From Frigidibacter mobilis (lineage in GTDB: Bacteria; Pseudomonadota; Alphaproteobacteria; Rhodobacterales; Rhodobacteraceae): a stretch of 64,000 nucleotides of DNA. The stretch is from positions 186,001 to 250,000 of the forward strand of contig NZ_CP012661.1 of the NCBI RefSeq assembly GCF_001620265.1, read 5' to 3'. Positions within the stretch are counted from its first letter, which is position 1; every line of letters starts with the position of its first letter. A program made the position numbers and the translations under genes. A model generated the notes under the pieces. It did not search any database. It saw only the letters and a list, made by a program, of their open reading frames with translations, and had not been told where the DNA came from. This document shows, in pieces, positions 1 through 9,202 of this stretch.

Positions 1-424
1 CGGCGATATCCTCGTAGGAGGCAAAGCCCTTGGGGTTGCCGGCGGGCAGCAGGAACGCTTCGGCATCGCACAGCACCGGCTCGGAATAGGCCACGGCCGC
101 GCAGCGCTCGGGCTTCATGAACAGCCCGGCGGTGATCGCGTCATGGCGGCGGGCCTGCAGGCCCGGGATCATCGCGCCATATTCGCTGATCGAGGCAACC
201 ACCTCCGGCACGCCAAGGCGCTTGAACACCTCGCGCGCCACATCGGGCGCCGCGCCGGAAACCGAGCCATCGGCGGCCACGGCGGTGAAGGGAGGCTCGT
301 TGGCGATGGCGATGCGGGCAAAGCCCTGCGCCTTCAGGTCATCCAGCGTGTCGGCCTGCAGCGGCAGGGCCGTCAGCAGGCCGAAGGCCGAGGCGCTCAT
401 CAGGGCGGTAAGGCGGAGTGTCAT
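1..424 (-). CDS. ehuB: Ectoine/hydroxyectoine ABC transporter, periplasmic binding protein (N-terminal part)
   Basis: The first 141 residues are present; the C-terminal half lies beyond the left edge. The N-terminus reads as a signal peptide (MTLRLTALMSASAFGLLTALPLQA), then the start of a family-3 amino-acid/opine-type solute-binding fold (IANEPPFTAVAADGSVSGAAPDVAREV). The stretch ISEYGAMIPGLQARRHDAITAG followed by MKPERCAAVAYSEP is typical of EhuB as I know it. The start at 424 has a GAGGA ribosome site. It lies 69 bp downstream of ehuA on the same strand, so the two are probably co-transcribed, with ehuCD and the eut catabolic genes expected to the left. Family assignment is firm; ectoine specificity comes from the neighbours enuR, ehuA, asnC, ssd and atf. 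Confidence 0.85.
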   Translation of the reverse strand, partial: MTLRLTALMSASAFGLLTALPLQADTLDDLKAQGFARIAIANEPPFTAVAADGSVSGAAPDVAREVFKRLGVPEVVASISEYGAMIPGLQARRHDAITAGLFMKPERCAAVAYSEPVLCDAEAFLLPAGNPKGFASYEDIA

Positions 425-493
425 GGGGGTGTCCTCGCTGTTGATGGGGTGGGCCATCCTGGTGTGGCCCATTCCTTGGAAGGCAGGCCGGGG

Positions 494-1279
494 TCAGACC
501 CGGTGGCCTGCCGCGATGATCTTGCGCAGGAAGGTCTGGGTGCGCTCTTGCGTGGGATTGGTGAAGATGCGGTCCGGCGGGCCCTGCTCGATGATCCGGC
601 CGCGGTCGAAGAACAGCACCCGGTCGGCAAATTCATGGGCAAAGCCCATCTCATGCGTCACCAGCAGCATGGTCATGTCGGTCTCGTCGGCCAGCCGCTT
701 CATCACCGCCAGCACCTCCTCGACCAGTTCGGGGTCCAGCGCCGAAGTCACCTCGTCGAACAGCATGATCCGCGGCTGCAGCGCCAGCGCCCGGGCAATC
801 GCCACCCGCTGCTTCTGTCCGCCCGACAGTTGCGAGGGCATGGCGCGGGCCTTGTCGGCCAGCCCGACCATGTCCAGCAGCGCCATGCCGCGCTTCTCGG
901 CCTCGGCCCGCTTCTCGCCCTTGGTCAGGATCGGGGCGAGGGTGATGTTGTCCAGCACGCATTTGTGCGGAAACAGGTTGAAGTGCTGGAACACCATGCC
1001 GATGTGGCGGCGCATCTTGTGCAGATGGGCTTCATCCGCCGGAACCTCGGCCCCGCCCTTGTGCATGTGATAAAGCTGCTCGCCGCAGACCTCGATATGT
1101 CCGCCCGAGATGTCCTCCAGCGTCATCAGGATCCGCAGGATCGTCGTCTTGCCAGACCCCGATGGCCCGATCAGCGCCAGCTTCTCGCCGGGCATCACCT
1201 CGAAGGACAGCCCGTCCAGCACGGTCAGCGTGCCAAAGCTCTTGCGGATATTGTCGAAGCGGATGATCGGTTCGGCCAC
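494..1279 (-). CDS. ehuA: Ectoine/hydroxyectoine ABC transporter, ATP-binding protein
   Basis: This is the ATPase subunit that powers import of the compatible solutes ectoine and 5-hydroxyectoine. Walker [10 protein letters not shown] lies near residues 38-46. The signature [15 protein letters not shown] and Walker [14 protein letters not shown] follow, then the switch histidine in [12 protein letters not shown]. Length (261 aa) suits polar-amino-acid-type ATPases. I chose the GTG at 1279 because GAGGA sits about 7 nt upstream; an ATG 33 nt further up (1312) has no such site. The gene lies between enuR and ehuB, the order known for ectoine-catabolic loci. A motif like one at the enuR start lies about 80-120 bp upstream. 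Confidence 0.88.
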   Translation of the reverse strand: MAEPIIRFDNIRKSFGTLTVLDGLSFEVMPGEKLALIGPSGSGKTTILRILMTLEDISGGHIEVCGEQLYHMHKGGAEVPADEAHLHKMRRHIGMVFQHFNLFPHKCVLDNITLAPILTKGEKRAEAEKRGMALLDMVGLADKARAMPSQLSGGQKQRVAIARALALQPRIMLFDEVTSALDPELVEEVLAVMKRLADETDMTMLLVTHEMGFAHEFADRVLFFDRGRIIEQGPPDRIFTNPTQERTQTFLRKIIAAGHRV

Positions 1280-1358
1280 GCTGGTTCCTCGATGTCTCGA
1301 TGTCTCCGGCACACCTGCGGGCGCCTTCGGATCGGGGCACGATTGACGCAGCCTTAAA

Positions 1359-1395
1359 TCATGTCAATTTATAAAATAATCTCATGACAATTTGG
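1359..1395. promoter_or_regulatory. Putative EnuR-type operator upstream of ehuA
   Basis: An AT-rich island in GC-rich DNA carries TCATGTCAATTT (1359-1370) and TCATGACAATTTGG (1382-1395). Both closely match the pair TCATGTCATTTT and TCATGACAAATTGG at the enuR/asnC intergenic region. Matching pairs in front of the transporter genes and at the regulator suggest binding sites for the local MocR regulator. Binding is inferred. Confidence 0.5.
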
Positions 1396-1440
1396 TCCGG
1401 CAATCAGTTCTCTTGCTGCCCGGATCGGCGGCGCCGGCGC

Positions 1441-2826
1441 CTAGATCCCGGGCAAAGGCGCCTCGGCACCCTCTTCCAGCATGGATCCGACGATCGACAG
1501 CCCCTGCCGCAGCTCTTCCAGATCGGTCGATCCAAGCGCGATCCGCACCGAATCGCGCCGCCCGCGGTCGGTGGCGCGAAAGGCGCTGCCCGCCGCCACC
1601 GCCACGCCGCGCAGCCGCGCCTCGGCCACGAACTCCTCTTCCGCCCGGCCCTCGGGCAGGCGCAACCACAGGTGCAGCGCCTGCGGGTGGGTGCCCGACA
1701 CCCGCCCCGCCAGCACCCGCTGCGCCAGGGCGTGCCGCTCTGCCAGCCGCAGCCGCTGCCAGGCGATCAGCTCGGCGGCGGTGCCATCGGTCAGCCAGTG
1801 GCTGAGGATCTCGACAATCGGCGGCGTCGCCATCCAGCTCGACACCAGGTGCCGGTTCGCCACCGCCGTGGCAAAGCGGTCGGGCGCCGCCAGATAGGCC
1901 ACGCGCAGCGCCGGCACGGTGATCTTGGTGAAGCCGTGGATATAGAGCACGCGTTCGGGGGCCAGCGCGGCCAGCGGCGGCGGTGCATCCACCACCATGC
2001 GGTTCAGGATGTCATTCTCGATGATCGCAAGGTCATGCCGCCGCGCCACCGCCACCAGCTCCGCCCGCCGGTCTGCGGGCATCTGTGCTGCCAAGGGGTT
2101 GATGACATTGGGCTGCAGGAATACCGCCCTGAGCGCGGTGCGCCGCGCCGCCTCGTCCAGCGCAGCGGGCAACATGCCGCTGCCATCCATCGCCACGCCT
2201 TCCAGATGCAGCCCCAGATAGCCGCAAAGCGGCATCAGCGTGTGATGGGTCAGCGCCTCGGCGGCGATGGTGGAGCCCACCGGCGCCACCCCCATCAGCG
2301 CGGCGGTGATCGCGGAACTGGCGCCGTTGGTGATGGTGAGGTTGTGCGCCGGCACCTCGATCCCCATCTCGGCCAGCCACTCCGCCCCGATCATCCGGTG
2401 CCGCGGCATCACCATGTTCGGCCGGAACGACAGCGCCGAAGAAGCGGGTAGCGACTCGCCCAGCCAGGCAAAGGCGGCGCGGATCCTGTCCAGATGCAGC
2501 GTGTCGCAGACCGGCTTGAGGATCGACAGGTCGATCAGCTCGCCGCTGCGCTCGGGCAGATAGGGCTGGCGCGCCTCGCCGCCCTTCTGGCGCACGAAGG
2601 TGCCGCGGCCGATCTCGCCGGCGATCAGGTCGCGGCGGATCAGGTCCTCATAGGCGCGGCTGACCGTCTGCACCGACAGCCCCAGCTCATCGGCCAGCCG
2701 CCGATGCGGCGGCAGGCGTGCGCCCGCGGCCAGGGTGCCGGCCTCGATGGCGCGGGCGATATGCTCGGCCAGCGACAGATAGGCGGGGCGGGTCAGCAGG
2801 GCGGGATCAGGCAGCCAATTTGTCAT
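1441..2826 (-). CDS. enuR: MocR/GntR-type regulator of ectoine uptake and use
   Basis: A winged-helix GntR DNA-binding domain (about residues 12-80, with LSVQTVSRAYEDLIRRDLI) is fused to a class I aminotransferase-like domain (about 100-460), the MocR architecture. The lysine expected to hold PLP is Lys301 in IHGFTKITVP; in the characterised EnuR of Ruegeria pomeroyi I recall the PLP lysine at about position 302. Family knowledge: EnuR represses ectoine import and catabolism genes until a pathway intermediate bound through PLP relieves it. The ATG at 2826 (MTNWLPD) gives the usual length, 461 aa; an in-frame ATG at 2862 would add 12 residues. The gene is divergent from asnC and upstream of ehuA. 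Confidence 0.85.
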   Translation of the reverse strand: MTNWLPDPALLTRPAYLSLAEHIARAIEAGTLAAGARLPPHRRLADELGLSVQTVSRAYEDLIRRDLIAGEIGRGTFVRQKGGEARQPYLPERSGELIDLSILKPVCDTLHLDRIRAAFAWLGESLPASSALSFRPNMVMPRHRMIGAEWLAEMGIEVPAHNLTITNGASSAITAALMGVAPVGSTIAAEALTHHTLMPLCGYLGLHLEGVAMDGSGMLPAALDEAARRTALRAVFLQPNVINPLAAQMPADRRAELVAVARRHDLAIIENDILNRMVVDAPPPLAALAPERVLYIHGFTKITVPALRVAYLAAPDRFATAVANRHLVSSWMATPPIVEILSHWLTDGTAAELIAWQRLRLAERHALAQRVLAGRVSGTHPQALHLWLRLPEGRAEEEFVAEARLRGVAVAAGSAFRATDRGRRDSVRIALGSTDLEELRQGLSIVGSMLEEGAEAPLPGI

Positions 2827-2860
2827 GATTGCATAGCTGCTCAATCTCATGTCATTTTGC
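2815..2860. promoter_or_regulatory. Divergent enuR/asnC control region with paired motifs
   Basis: The 77-bp gap between the divergent enuR and asnC starts, with the enuR start codon itself, holds CCAATTTGTCATGA (2815-2828) and TCATGTCATTTTGC (2847-2860). The first overlaps the enuR ATG. Both halves recur upstream of ehuA at 1359-1395. Autoregulation of enuR and joint control of asnC-ssd-atf is the simplest reading, but it is inferred from repetition only. Confidence 0.5.
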
Positions 2861-2903
2861 AATGGAAACCTGCGGCCCTCGCCGCACCCGGCAACGGACC
2901 GCC

Positions 2904-3389
2904 ATGACCCCGATCAAGCTCGACCCCATCGACCTGCGCATCCTCGACGCCGTGCAGCGCGAGGGACGGATCACCAAGCTGGCGCTGGCCGAGCGGGTGG
3001 GCCTGTCGCCCACCCCCTGCTGGCTGCGCCTGCGCAAGCTGGAGAAGGCGGGCATCATCACCGGCTATCACGCCCGCATCGCGCCGCGCAAACTTGCCCC
3101 CGTCACATCCGTCATCATGGAGGTGACGCTGGCCGCGCACCGGCAGGCCGACTTCGACCGTTTCGAGCGCGCCATCGCCGCCCTGCCCGAGGTGGTGGCC
3201 TGCTGGTCGGTCGGCGGCGGGGTGGATTACTTCCTGAAGGTGATGACCCGCGACATCGACGCCTATCAGCGGCTGGTGGACCGGATGCTGGCCGAGGAAA
3301 TCGGCATCGACCGCTATTTTACCTATATCGTCACCCGCCCGGTCAAGGAGGAGACGGTGCTGCCCGCGGCCTTGCTGGCGGGCGGCTAG
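2904..3389 (+). CDS. asnC: Lrp/AsnC-family regulator of ectoine catabolism
   Basis: A small (161 aa) regulator with an N-terminal helix-turn-helix (LDPIDLRILDAVQREGRITKLALAERVGLSPTP) and a C-terminal ligand-binding RAM domain (EVTLAAHRQADFDRFERAIAALPEVVACWSVGGGVDYFLKV). The ATG at 2904 was chosen because the conserved fold begins there; longer upstream starts add unrelated sequence. It heads the rightward group asnC-ssd-atf. Family knowledge: an Lrp-type gene followed by ssd and atf is a recurrent module of ectoine-degradation loci, where the regulator is thought to sense diaminobutyrate-type intermediates. Here the module diverges from enuR-ehuAB instead of following the eut genes. Confidence 0.85.
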   Translation: MTPIKLDPIDLRILDAVQREGRITKLALAERVGLSPTPCWLRLRKLEKAGIITGYHARIAPRKLAPVTSVIMEVTLAAHRQADFDRFERAIAALPEVVACWSVGGGVDYFLKVMTRDIDAYQRLVDRMLAEEIGIDRYFTYIVTRPVKEETVLPAALLAGG

Positions 3390-3512
3390 AGAGTCTCTCT
3401 ACATCCCGCCTCGTATCTGGACCGGATTGCCGCCCGCGGCCCCGCAGTTTGGTCCCTCTCACCGCCCCGCCGCGTCCACACTTGGGCAACCCCAGCTCAA
3501 AGGACGCCGCCG

Positions 3513-5009
3513 ATGACCGCCCTCCGCGCCCGCCCCGCCGATCACCCGGCCCCGCCCCGCCTGACCGACCGCGCGCTGCTGCGCGAGCTTGCCTATGTCG
3601 GCGGGCGCTGGACCGCCGCCGCCGGGGCCGGGACCTTTGCCGTGACCGACCCCGCCACCGGCGACACCCTCGCCCATGTCGCCGCGCTCGGGGCCGCTGA
3701 AACCGGCGCGGCCATCGCCGCCGCCCAGGCCGCCTTCGCCCCCTGGCGCGGCCGCCTGCCGCAGGAACGCGCCGCGATCCTGCGCCGCTGGGGCGATCTG
3801 ATGCTTGCCGCGCGCGAGGATCTGGCGCTGCTGATGACGCTGGAGCAGGGCAAGCCCCTGGCCGAAAGCCGCGGAGAGATCGACTATGCCGCCTCGTTCC
3901 TGGACTGGTTCGCAGGCGAGGCGCAGCGGATGAACGCCGAAAGCGTCACCAGCCACCTGCCCGGCGCCGAAATGCTGGTGCGGCGCGAGGCGCTTGGCCC
4001 GGTGGCGCTGGTCACGCCGTGGAATTTCCCTGCGGCGATGATTACCCGCAAGGCCGCCGCGGCGCTGGCGGCGGGCTGCAGCTGCGTCGTGCATCCGTCC
4101 TCGGAAACCCCGCTCTCGGCGCTGGCGCTGGCGGAGCTGGCGGAACGCGCCGGGGTGCCTGCAGGGGTGTTCAACGTCGTCACCGGCGATGCGGCAATCA
4201 TCGTCGGCACCCTGTCCGCCGATCCGCGCATCCGCGGCCTCTCGTTCACCGGCTCCACCGGCATCGGCCAGATGATCGCCGCCCAATGCGCCCCCACGAT
4301 GAAGCGGCTGGTGATGGAGCTTGGCGGCCACGCCCCGCTGATCGTGTTCGACGATGCCGATCTGGACCGCGCGGTCGATATTGCGATGGACGCGAAATTC
4401 GCCACCTCGGGCCAGGATTGCCTCGCCGCCAACCGCATCTTCGTGCAGCGGGCGATCTACCCGGCTTTCCTCGACCGCTTCGCCGCCCGCATCAAGGCCC
4501 TGCGCACCGGGCCCGGCACCGATCCGGCCACCCAGGTGGGCCCGCTGATGCACGCCCGCGCCGTTGCCAAGGTTGCCGCGCAGGTGACGGACGCGCTGGC
4601 CAAGGGCGCCCGCCTCGTCACCGGCGGCACGGCCCACCCCGCCGGCCCGCTGTTCTACGCGCCGACCCTGCTGGCCGACATCCCCGAGGATGCCGACATC
4701 CTGGCCGAGGAAACCTTCGGCCCCGTCGCCGCCGTCCTGCCCTTCGACACCGAGGCCGAGGCGATCGCCCGCGCCAATGCCACCGATTACGGCCTTGTCG
4801 CCTATGTGCTCACCGAAAGCGGCGCCCGCCAGCAGCGCATGGCCCGCGCGCTCGACTTCGGCATGGTCGCCATCAACCGTGTCAAGATCACCGGCGGCCC
4901 CGTCCCCTTCGGCGGCTGGAAGCACTCGGGCCTTGGCCGCGAGGGCAGCCGCCACGGGCTCGAAGCCTTCACCGAACTCAAATACCTCTGCATCGACACC
5001 GCCGCCTGA
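3513..5009 (+). CDS. ssd: NAD(P)-dependent semialdehyde dehydrogenase (aspartate-semialdehyde/succinate-semialdehyde type)
   Basis: An aldehyde dehydrogenase of 498 aa with catalytic Cys303 (SGQDCLAANR), general base Glu269 (MELGGHAP), cofactor motif FTGSTGIG near 246-253 and the VTPWNFPAAM segment near 168-176. It is closest in style to succinate-semialdehyde dehydrogenases (GabD). In ectoine catabolism the DoeC/Ssd enzyme oxidises L-aspartate-4-semialdehyde to aspartate. It lies between asnC (123-bp gap) and atf (18-bp gap), which makes the ectoine role likely. A general GabD function cannot be excluded from sequence. Confidence 0.82.
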   Translation: MTALRARPADHPAPPRLTDRALLRELAYVGGRWTAAAGAGTFAVTDPATGDTLAHVAALGAAETGAAIAAAQAAFAPWRGRLPQERAAILRRWGDLMLAAREDLALLMTLEQGKPLAESRGEIDYAASFLDWFAGEAQRMNAESVTSHLPGAEMLVRREALGPVALVTPWNFPAAMITRKAAAALAAGCSCVVHPSSETPLSALALAELAERAGVPAGVFNVVTGDAAIIVGTLSADPRIRGLSFTGSTGIGQMIAAQCAPTMKRLVMELGGHAPLIVFDDADLDRAVDIAMDAKFATSGQDCLAANRIFVQRAIYPAFLDRFAARIKALRTGPGTDPATQVGPLMHARAVAKVAAQVTDALAKGARLVTGGTAHPAGPLFYAPTLLADIPEDADILAEETFGPVAAVLPFDTEAEAIARANATDYGLVAYVLTESGARQQRMARALDFGMVAINRVKITGGPVPFGGWKHSGLGREGSRHGLEAFTELKYLCIDTAA

Positions 5010-5027
5010 GGGCGGGAAAGGACCACC

Positions 5028-6401
5028 ATGCTTGACCGTGACAATGACCTGACTGCCTGGGACCGCGACCATTTCTTCCACCCCTCCACCCATATGGGCG
5101 CCCATGCCCGCGGCGACACGCCCACGCGCGTGATGGCGGGCGGCGAGGGCGTGTTCATCACCGACAAGGCGGGAAAGCGCAGCCTCGATGCCTTCGCGGG
5201 CCTCTACTGCGTCAATGTCGGCTATGGCCGCACCGAAATTGCCGAGGCGATCTCCAAGCAGGCGCATGAGCTGGCCTATTACCACGCCTATGTCGGCCAC
5301 GGCACCGAGGCGAGCATCACCCTGGCGCAGATGATTATCGAACGCGCCCCTGCGCATATGAGCCGGGTCTATTTCGGGCTGTCGGGGTCAGACGCGAACG
5401 AGACGAACATCAAGCTGATCTGGTACTACAACAACATCCTTGGCCGCCCCGAGAAGAAGAAGATCATCTCGCGCTGGCGCGGCTATCACGGCTCGGGCGT
5501 GATGACCGGCAGCCTGACCGGGCTTGCGCTGTTCCACGCGCATTTCGACCTGCCGCGCGCGCCCATCCTGCATACCGAGGCGCCCTATTACTTCCGGCGC
5601 GAGGACCGGGGCCAGACCGAGGAGCAGTTCAGCGCCCATTGCGCCGCCAGGCTCGAAGAGATGATCCTGGCCGTGGGGCCCGATACCATCGCCGCCTTCA
5701 TCGGCGAGCCGATCCTGGGCACCGGCGGCATCGTGCCGCCGCCTGCGGGATATTGGGCGGCGATCCAGGCGGTGCTGAAGAAATACGATATCCTGCTGGT
5801 CGCGGATGAGGTCGTCACCGGCTTTGGCCGCCTGGGGACCATGTTCGGGTCCGACCATTACGGGATGGAGCCTGACCTCATCACCATCGCCAAGGGCCTG
5901 ACGTCGGCCTATGCGCCGCTGTCCGGCTCCATCGTGTCGGACCGGATGTGGCAGGTGCTGGTGCAGGGCTCGGACGAGTTCGGCCCCATCGGCCACGGCT
6001 GGACCTATTCGGCGCACCCGATCTGCGCGGCGGCGGGGGTGGCGAACCTGAAGCTGATCGACGAGCTGGGGTTGGTGGCCAATGCCCGCAGCACCGGCGC
6101 GATGTTCCGCGCCGGGCTGGCCGAGGCGCTGGCCGGGCACCGCAATGTCGGCGAGGTGCGCGGCGACGGGCTGATGGCGGCGGTGGAGTTTGTCGAGGAC
6201 AAGGATGACCGCCGCTTCTTCGACCCGGCCCGCAAGATCGGCCCCGCCGTGTCGGCGGCGCTGCTGGAACGCGGGGTGATCGGCCGCGCCATGCCGCAGG
6301 GTGACATCCTCGGCTTCGCGCCGCCGCTCTGCCTGACCGAGGCCGAGGCGGAAACCGTCATCGCCGCCACCGCCAGCGCGGTGAAGGCCGTGCTGGGCTG
6401 A
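5028..6401 (+). CDS. atf: Class III aminotransferase, probable diaminobutyrate transaminase of ectoine catabolism
   Basis: A PLP enzyme of the class III (omega) aminotransferase family, 457 aa. Lys289 in ITIAKGLTSAYAP should form the Schiff base, with Asp260 (LLVADEVVTGFGR) contacting the pyridine nitrogen and SGSDANETN (120-128) near the phosphate. In the ectoine pathway the DoeD/Atf transaminase converts 2,4-diaminobutyrate to aspartate semialdehyde, which Ssd then oxidises; the adjacent ssd supports this. It resembles the aminotransferase at 39682-41058 in family and length (457 versus 458 aa). Confidence 0.82.
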   Translation: MLDRDNDLTAWDRDHFFHPSTHMGAHARGDTPTRVMAGGEGVFITDKAGKRSLDAFAGLYCVNVGYGRTEIAEAISKQAHELAYYHAYVGHGTEASITLAQMIIERAPAHMSRVYFGLSGSDANETNIKLIWYYNNILGRPEKKKIISRWRGYHGSGVMTGSLTGLALFHAHFDLPRAPILHTEAPYYFRREDRGQTEEQFSAHCAARLEEMILAVGPDTIAAFIGEPILGTGGIVPPPAGYWAAIQAVLKKYDILLVADEVVTGFGRLGTMFGSDHYGMEPDLITIAKGLTSAYAPLSGSIVSDRMWQVLVQGSDEFGPIGHGWTYSAHPICAAAGVANLKLIDELGLVANARSTGAMFRAGLAEALAGHRNVGEVRGDGLMAAVEFVEDKDDRRFFDPARKIGPAVSAALLERGVIGRAMPQGDILGFAPPLCLTEAEAETVIAATASAVKAVLG

Positions 6402-6411
6402 GCGGTCCAAA

Positions 6412-6435
6412 GGGGTGGGGGGCTTTCCCCGCCCC
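6412..6435. terminator. Possible bidirectional terminator hairpin
   Basis: Just after atf and facing the end of the minus-strand LysR gene, GGGGTGGGG pairs with CCCCGCCCC (6427-6435), with one T-G wobble and a six-base loop. There is no U-tract, so termination is only suggested by position between convergent genes. Confidence 0.4.
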
Positions 6436-6493
6436 GCCCTGCGCGGGCATCCCGCCCGTGTCTGTGCTCTGTTGCAGATCGGCCCGGCCCGTT

Positions 6494-7369
6494 TCAGGCC
6501 GGCTGTCCGGCCAGCATCGCCGCCACCCGCGCCGCCGGGCTGCGCGGCGAGAGCGTGCGCGCCGACCAGAGCATCAGCGCCCTTGGCAGCGCCAGCCGTA
6601 TCCCGAACGGCGCCACCAGCGCGCCCGAGGCAAGATGCCCCGCCACCAGCGCCTCATGCCCGATCAGCACCCCGGCGCCGTTCACCGCCTCTTCCACCGC
6701 CAGCGCATAAAGCGAGAACACCGGCCCCTTCGGCGTGAACCCGGCGCCTGGCATTACATGCCGTGCCCAGATCTCCCAGTCCTGCGCCCAGGCGGTATCG
6801 GTCAGGCAGGGCACGTCCGCCAGATCCTCGGCCGGCGCAGCCCCTCCGCCAGATGCGGTGCGCAGACCGGGAAGACCACATCCGAGGCAACCTGCCGCCC
6901 CAGATCGGGCGTGCGGAAGAACAGGCTCAGGTCATAGGGCGCGCGCTTCAGGTTCGGCGGCCGCTCCAGCGCGGTGATGGAGATGGTGACACCGGGCAGC
7001 GCCGCCCGGATCGCCGGCAGCCGCGGGCTCAGCCACAGCTGGGCGATGGCCGGCAGCGTGGCGATATGCACCTGCCGCGGCCCCGCCTCGGCCCGCAGCA
7101 TCTGCACCGACATCCCCAGCCGGTCGAAGGCCGCCGACAGGTCCGGCAGCACCCGCGCGCCAAGCGGGTCAGCTTCACGCCCCGGGTCTGCCGGTCGAAC
7201 AGCGGCGCGCCAAGGTCATCCTCCAGCGCCTTCACATGGGCGCTGATCGCGCCAGCGGTCACGCACAGCTCTTCCGCCGCCGCCGCGAACCCTCCCAGCC
7301 GGGCGGCTGCCTCGAAGGCCCGCAGCGCGGTGACGGGGGGCCCCTTCGGGCTGCGCGGGCGACGGACAT
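6494..7369 (-). pseudogene. LysR-family regulator broken by three frameshifts (GcvA-like)
   Basis: Read across frames, this is a normal LysR protein: an HTH (VTALRAFEAAARLGGFAAAAEELCVTAGAISAHVKALEDDLGAPLFDRQTRGVKLTRL), then an effector domain in two further pieces ending WSARTLSPRSPAARVAAML. The frame changes at about 7335-7344 (a G6C4 run), about 7160 and about 6825. Adding one G or C at each point restores a roughly 292-residue protein starting at the ATG at 7369, which has a GAGG ribosome site. Three single-base losses at G/C positions in a still-conserved gene look more like sequencing deletions than decay. It diverges from the SHMT-like gene at 7475, its likely target. Confidence 0.75.
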
Positions 7370-7474
7370 GGGCTTGCCTCAGTTTTTCTAAGCCTAGTTT
7401 TTCGCAAATCTCGGTTGCCGCGTCCAGTCCCCGCGCGCATTCTCTGCCCGAACCCTTCCCGGAGACAGCCCGCC

Positions 7475-8802
7475 ATGCCCCACCTCGCCCCGCGCCCCTG
7501 GGTGCCCGCCCCCTGCGAAACCTTCATCCAGCGCCTTGCTGGGCAGACCGCGGCCGGCTCCGCGGATGCGGTGGCAGCCCGGATCGAGGCGCTGATCGTG
7601 GCGAATGCGCAGATCCACGAACGCGACTGCTTCAACCTCAACCCCGCCACCAACACCATGAATCCCTTGGCAGAAGCGGCGCTGGCGCGGGGCCTCGGCA
7701 GCCGTCCGTCGCTGGGTTATCCGGGCGACAAGTATGAAATGGGGCTGGAGGCGATCGAGGAGATCGAGGTCATTGCCGCCGAGCTTGCGGCCGAAGTCTT
7801 CGGCGCCACCCATGCCGAAATCCGTGTGGGCTCGGGCGCGCTGGCCAACCTTTACGGCTTCATGGCGCTGGCGAAACCCGGAGACGCGATCATCGCGCCG
7901 CCTCCCGCCGTCGGCGGCCACGTCACCCACCACGCCGCCGGCTGCGCCGGGCTTTACGGCCTGGTCAGCCATCCCGCCCCGGTCGATGCCGATGGCTATT
8001 CGGTGGATGTGGCGGCGTTGCGGGTGCTGGCGCAGCGAGTGCGCCCGAAGATCATCACCATCGGTGGCAGCCTCAACCTCTTCCCGCATCCGGTGCGCGA
8101 GATCCGGGCGATTGCCGATGAGGTGGGGGCAAAGGTGCTGTTCGACGCCGCCCATCAATGCGGCATCATCGCGGGGGGTGCATGGGCCAACCCCTTGGCG
8201 GAAGGCGCAGATCTGATGACGATGAGCACCTATAAAAGCCTTGGTGGCCCGGCGGGCGGGCTGATCGTGACCCGGGATGCGGGAATTGCAGAGCGGCTGG
8301 ATGCCATCGCCTACCCGGGCATGACCGCGAATTTCGACGCCGGCAAATCCGCGGCACTGGCGCTGACGCTGCTGGACTGGCGCGCGCAGGGGCGGGCCTA
8401 TGCGGAGAAGATGGTGGCGGTGGCCCGCGCGCTGGCGGCGGCGCTGGCGGATCAGGGGCTGACGATCTTTGCCGCGGACCGGGGCTTCACCCGCTCGCAC
8501 CAGTTCGCGGTCGAGGCTGCGGCCTTCGGCGGCGGGCAGGCGGCGTCGAAGACCCTGCGCCGCGCCGGGTTTCTGGCCTGCGGCATCGGCCTGCCGATTG
8601 CCGAGGTGCCGGGCGACCTGAACGGGCTGCGCATCGGCACGCCGGAACTGGTGCGGTGGGCGTGACAGAGGCGGATGCGCCGCAACTGGCCGCGCTGATC
8701 GCCGAGGCGCTGCGGTCGAACGCGCCAGAGGCGCTGGCGCCGCGGGTGGCGGAGTTTCGCGCCACGTTCGACCGGCTGCATTATATTCGGCAGGCGGGGT
8801 GA
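7475..8802 (+). CDS. Serine hydroxymethyltransferase-like PLP enzyme (frameshift near the 3' end)
   Basis: A fold-type I PLP enzyme related to GlyA: it keeps the SHMT-like stretches GYPGDKYEMGLEAIEEIE and GSGALANLY, and the PLP lysine is in TMSTYKSLGGPAGG. The canonical SHMT lysine region (TTTTHKTLRGPRGG) is altered, so this is probably a non-canonical member acting on another beta-hydroxy amino acid. The frame closes early at 8665. The next frame continues with a convincing C-terminus (VTEADAPQLAALIAEALRS to LHYIRQAG) up to 8802, so one G is probably missing from the GGG at 8658-8660; the repaired protein is about 442 aa. Substrate unknown. Confidence 0.7.
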
Positions 8803-8826
8803 GCGGTTCTATGGCGCCCGTTGCCC

Positions 8827-9111
8827 TGGCGAAGGCCATCGCCTTCGCCATGCGCTGACATCTCATCTTGCACCGGACGGGCCCCCAAAGGGCCCGGCCA
8901 GCGCCCGCCCTCCCGGCCCGGCCACGGGCCGGGCGTTCTTCGCGGAAACCTTCCACTGGAAGGTTTCTGATCGCTCATCACCCCTCGGCGGGCGCTTCTC
9001 GCCCGCCAGGTCGGGCGCTGGCCTCCCCCGGTTTCGCGCTGCCAGCGGCTCTGGATGAACGGTAGCGCACGGGCGGGGGCGAGGCAGTGCCTCGCCTTTT
9101 CCCGCCCGAAC
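8827..9111. repeat. Dispersed structured intergenic repeat, copy 1 (with internal insertion)
   Basis: This copy fills most of the 400-bp gap between the SHMT-like gene and the aldo/keto reductase. It starts with the near-palindrome TGGCGAAGGCCATCGCC and ends with the CGAGGCAGTGCCTCG hairpin before CCCGCCCGAAC. The outer stem GGCCAGCGCCCG (8896-8907) pairs with CGGGCGCTGGCC (9012-9023). The same blocks in the same order occur at 41105-41319, and inverted at 57470-57684. Copy 1 is about 70 bp longer: extra hairpins are inserted inside the outer stem, including a GAAACCTTCCA / TGGAAGGTTTC stem. I see no protein-coding signal. Confidence 0.8.
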
Positions 9112-9202
9112 GGGCGGCGGCGCAGTCCGCAAAGCGCCAAGTCCCGCTTGACCCTCCCGATTCGCTCCTGTCTGATGGCTCGCCCCTCACAGGAGAACCC
9201 CT

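Noticed and set aside
1384..1395. ATGACAATTTGG on the plus strand as a decayed duplicate start of enuR
   Set aside because: Similarity to the enuR start stops after about 14 bases and the frame that follows is antisense to enuR; a repeated operator motif explains it better.
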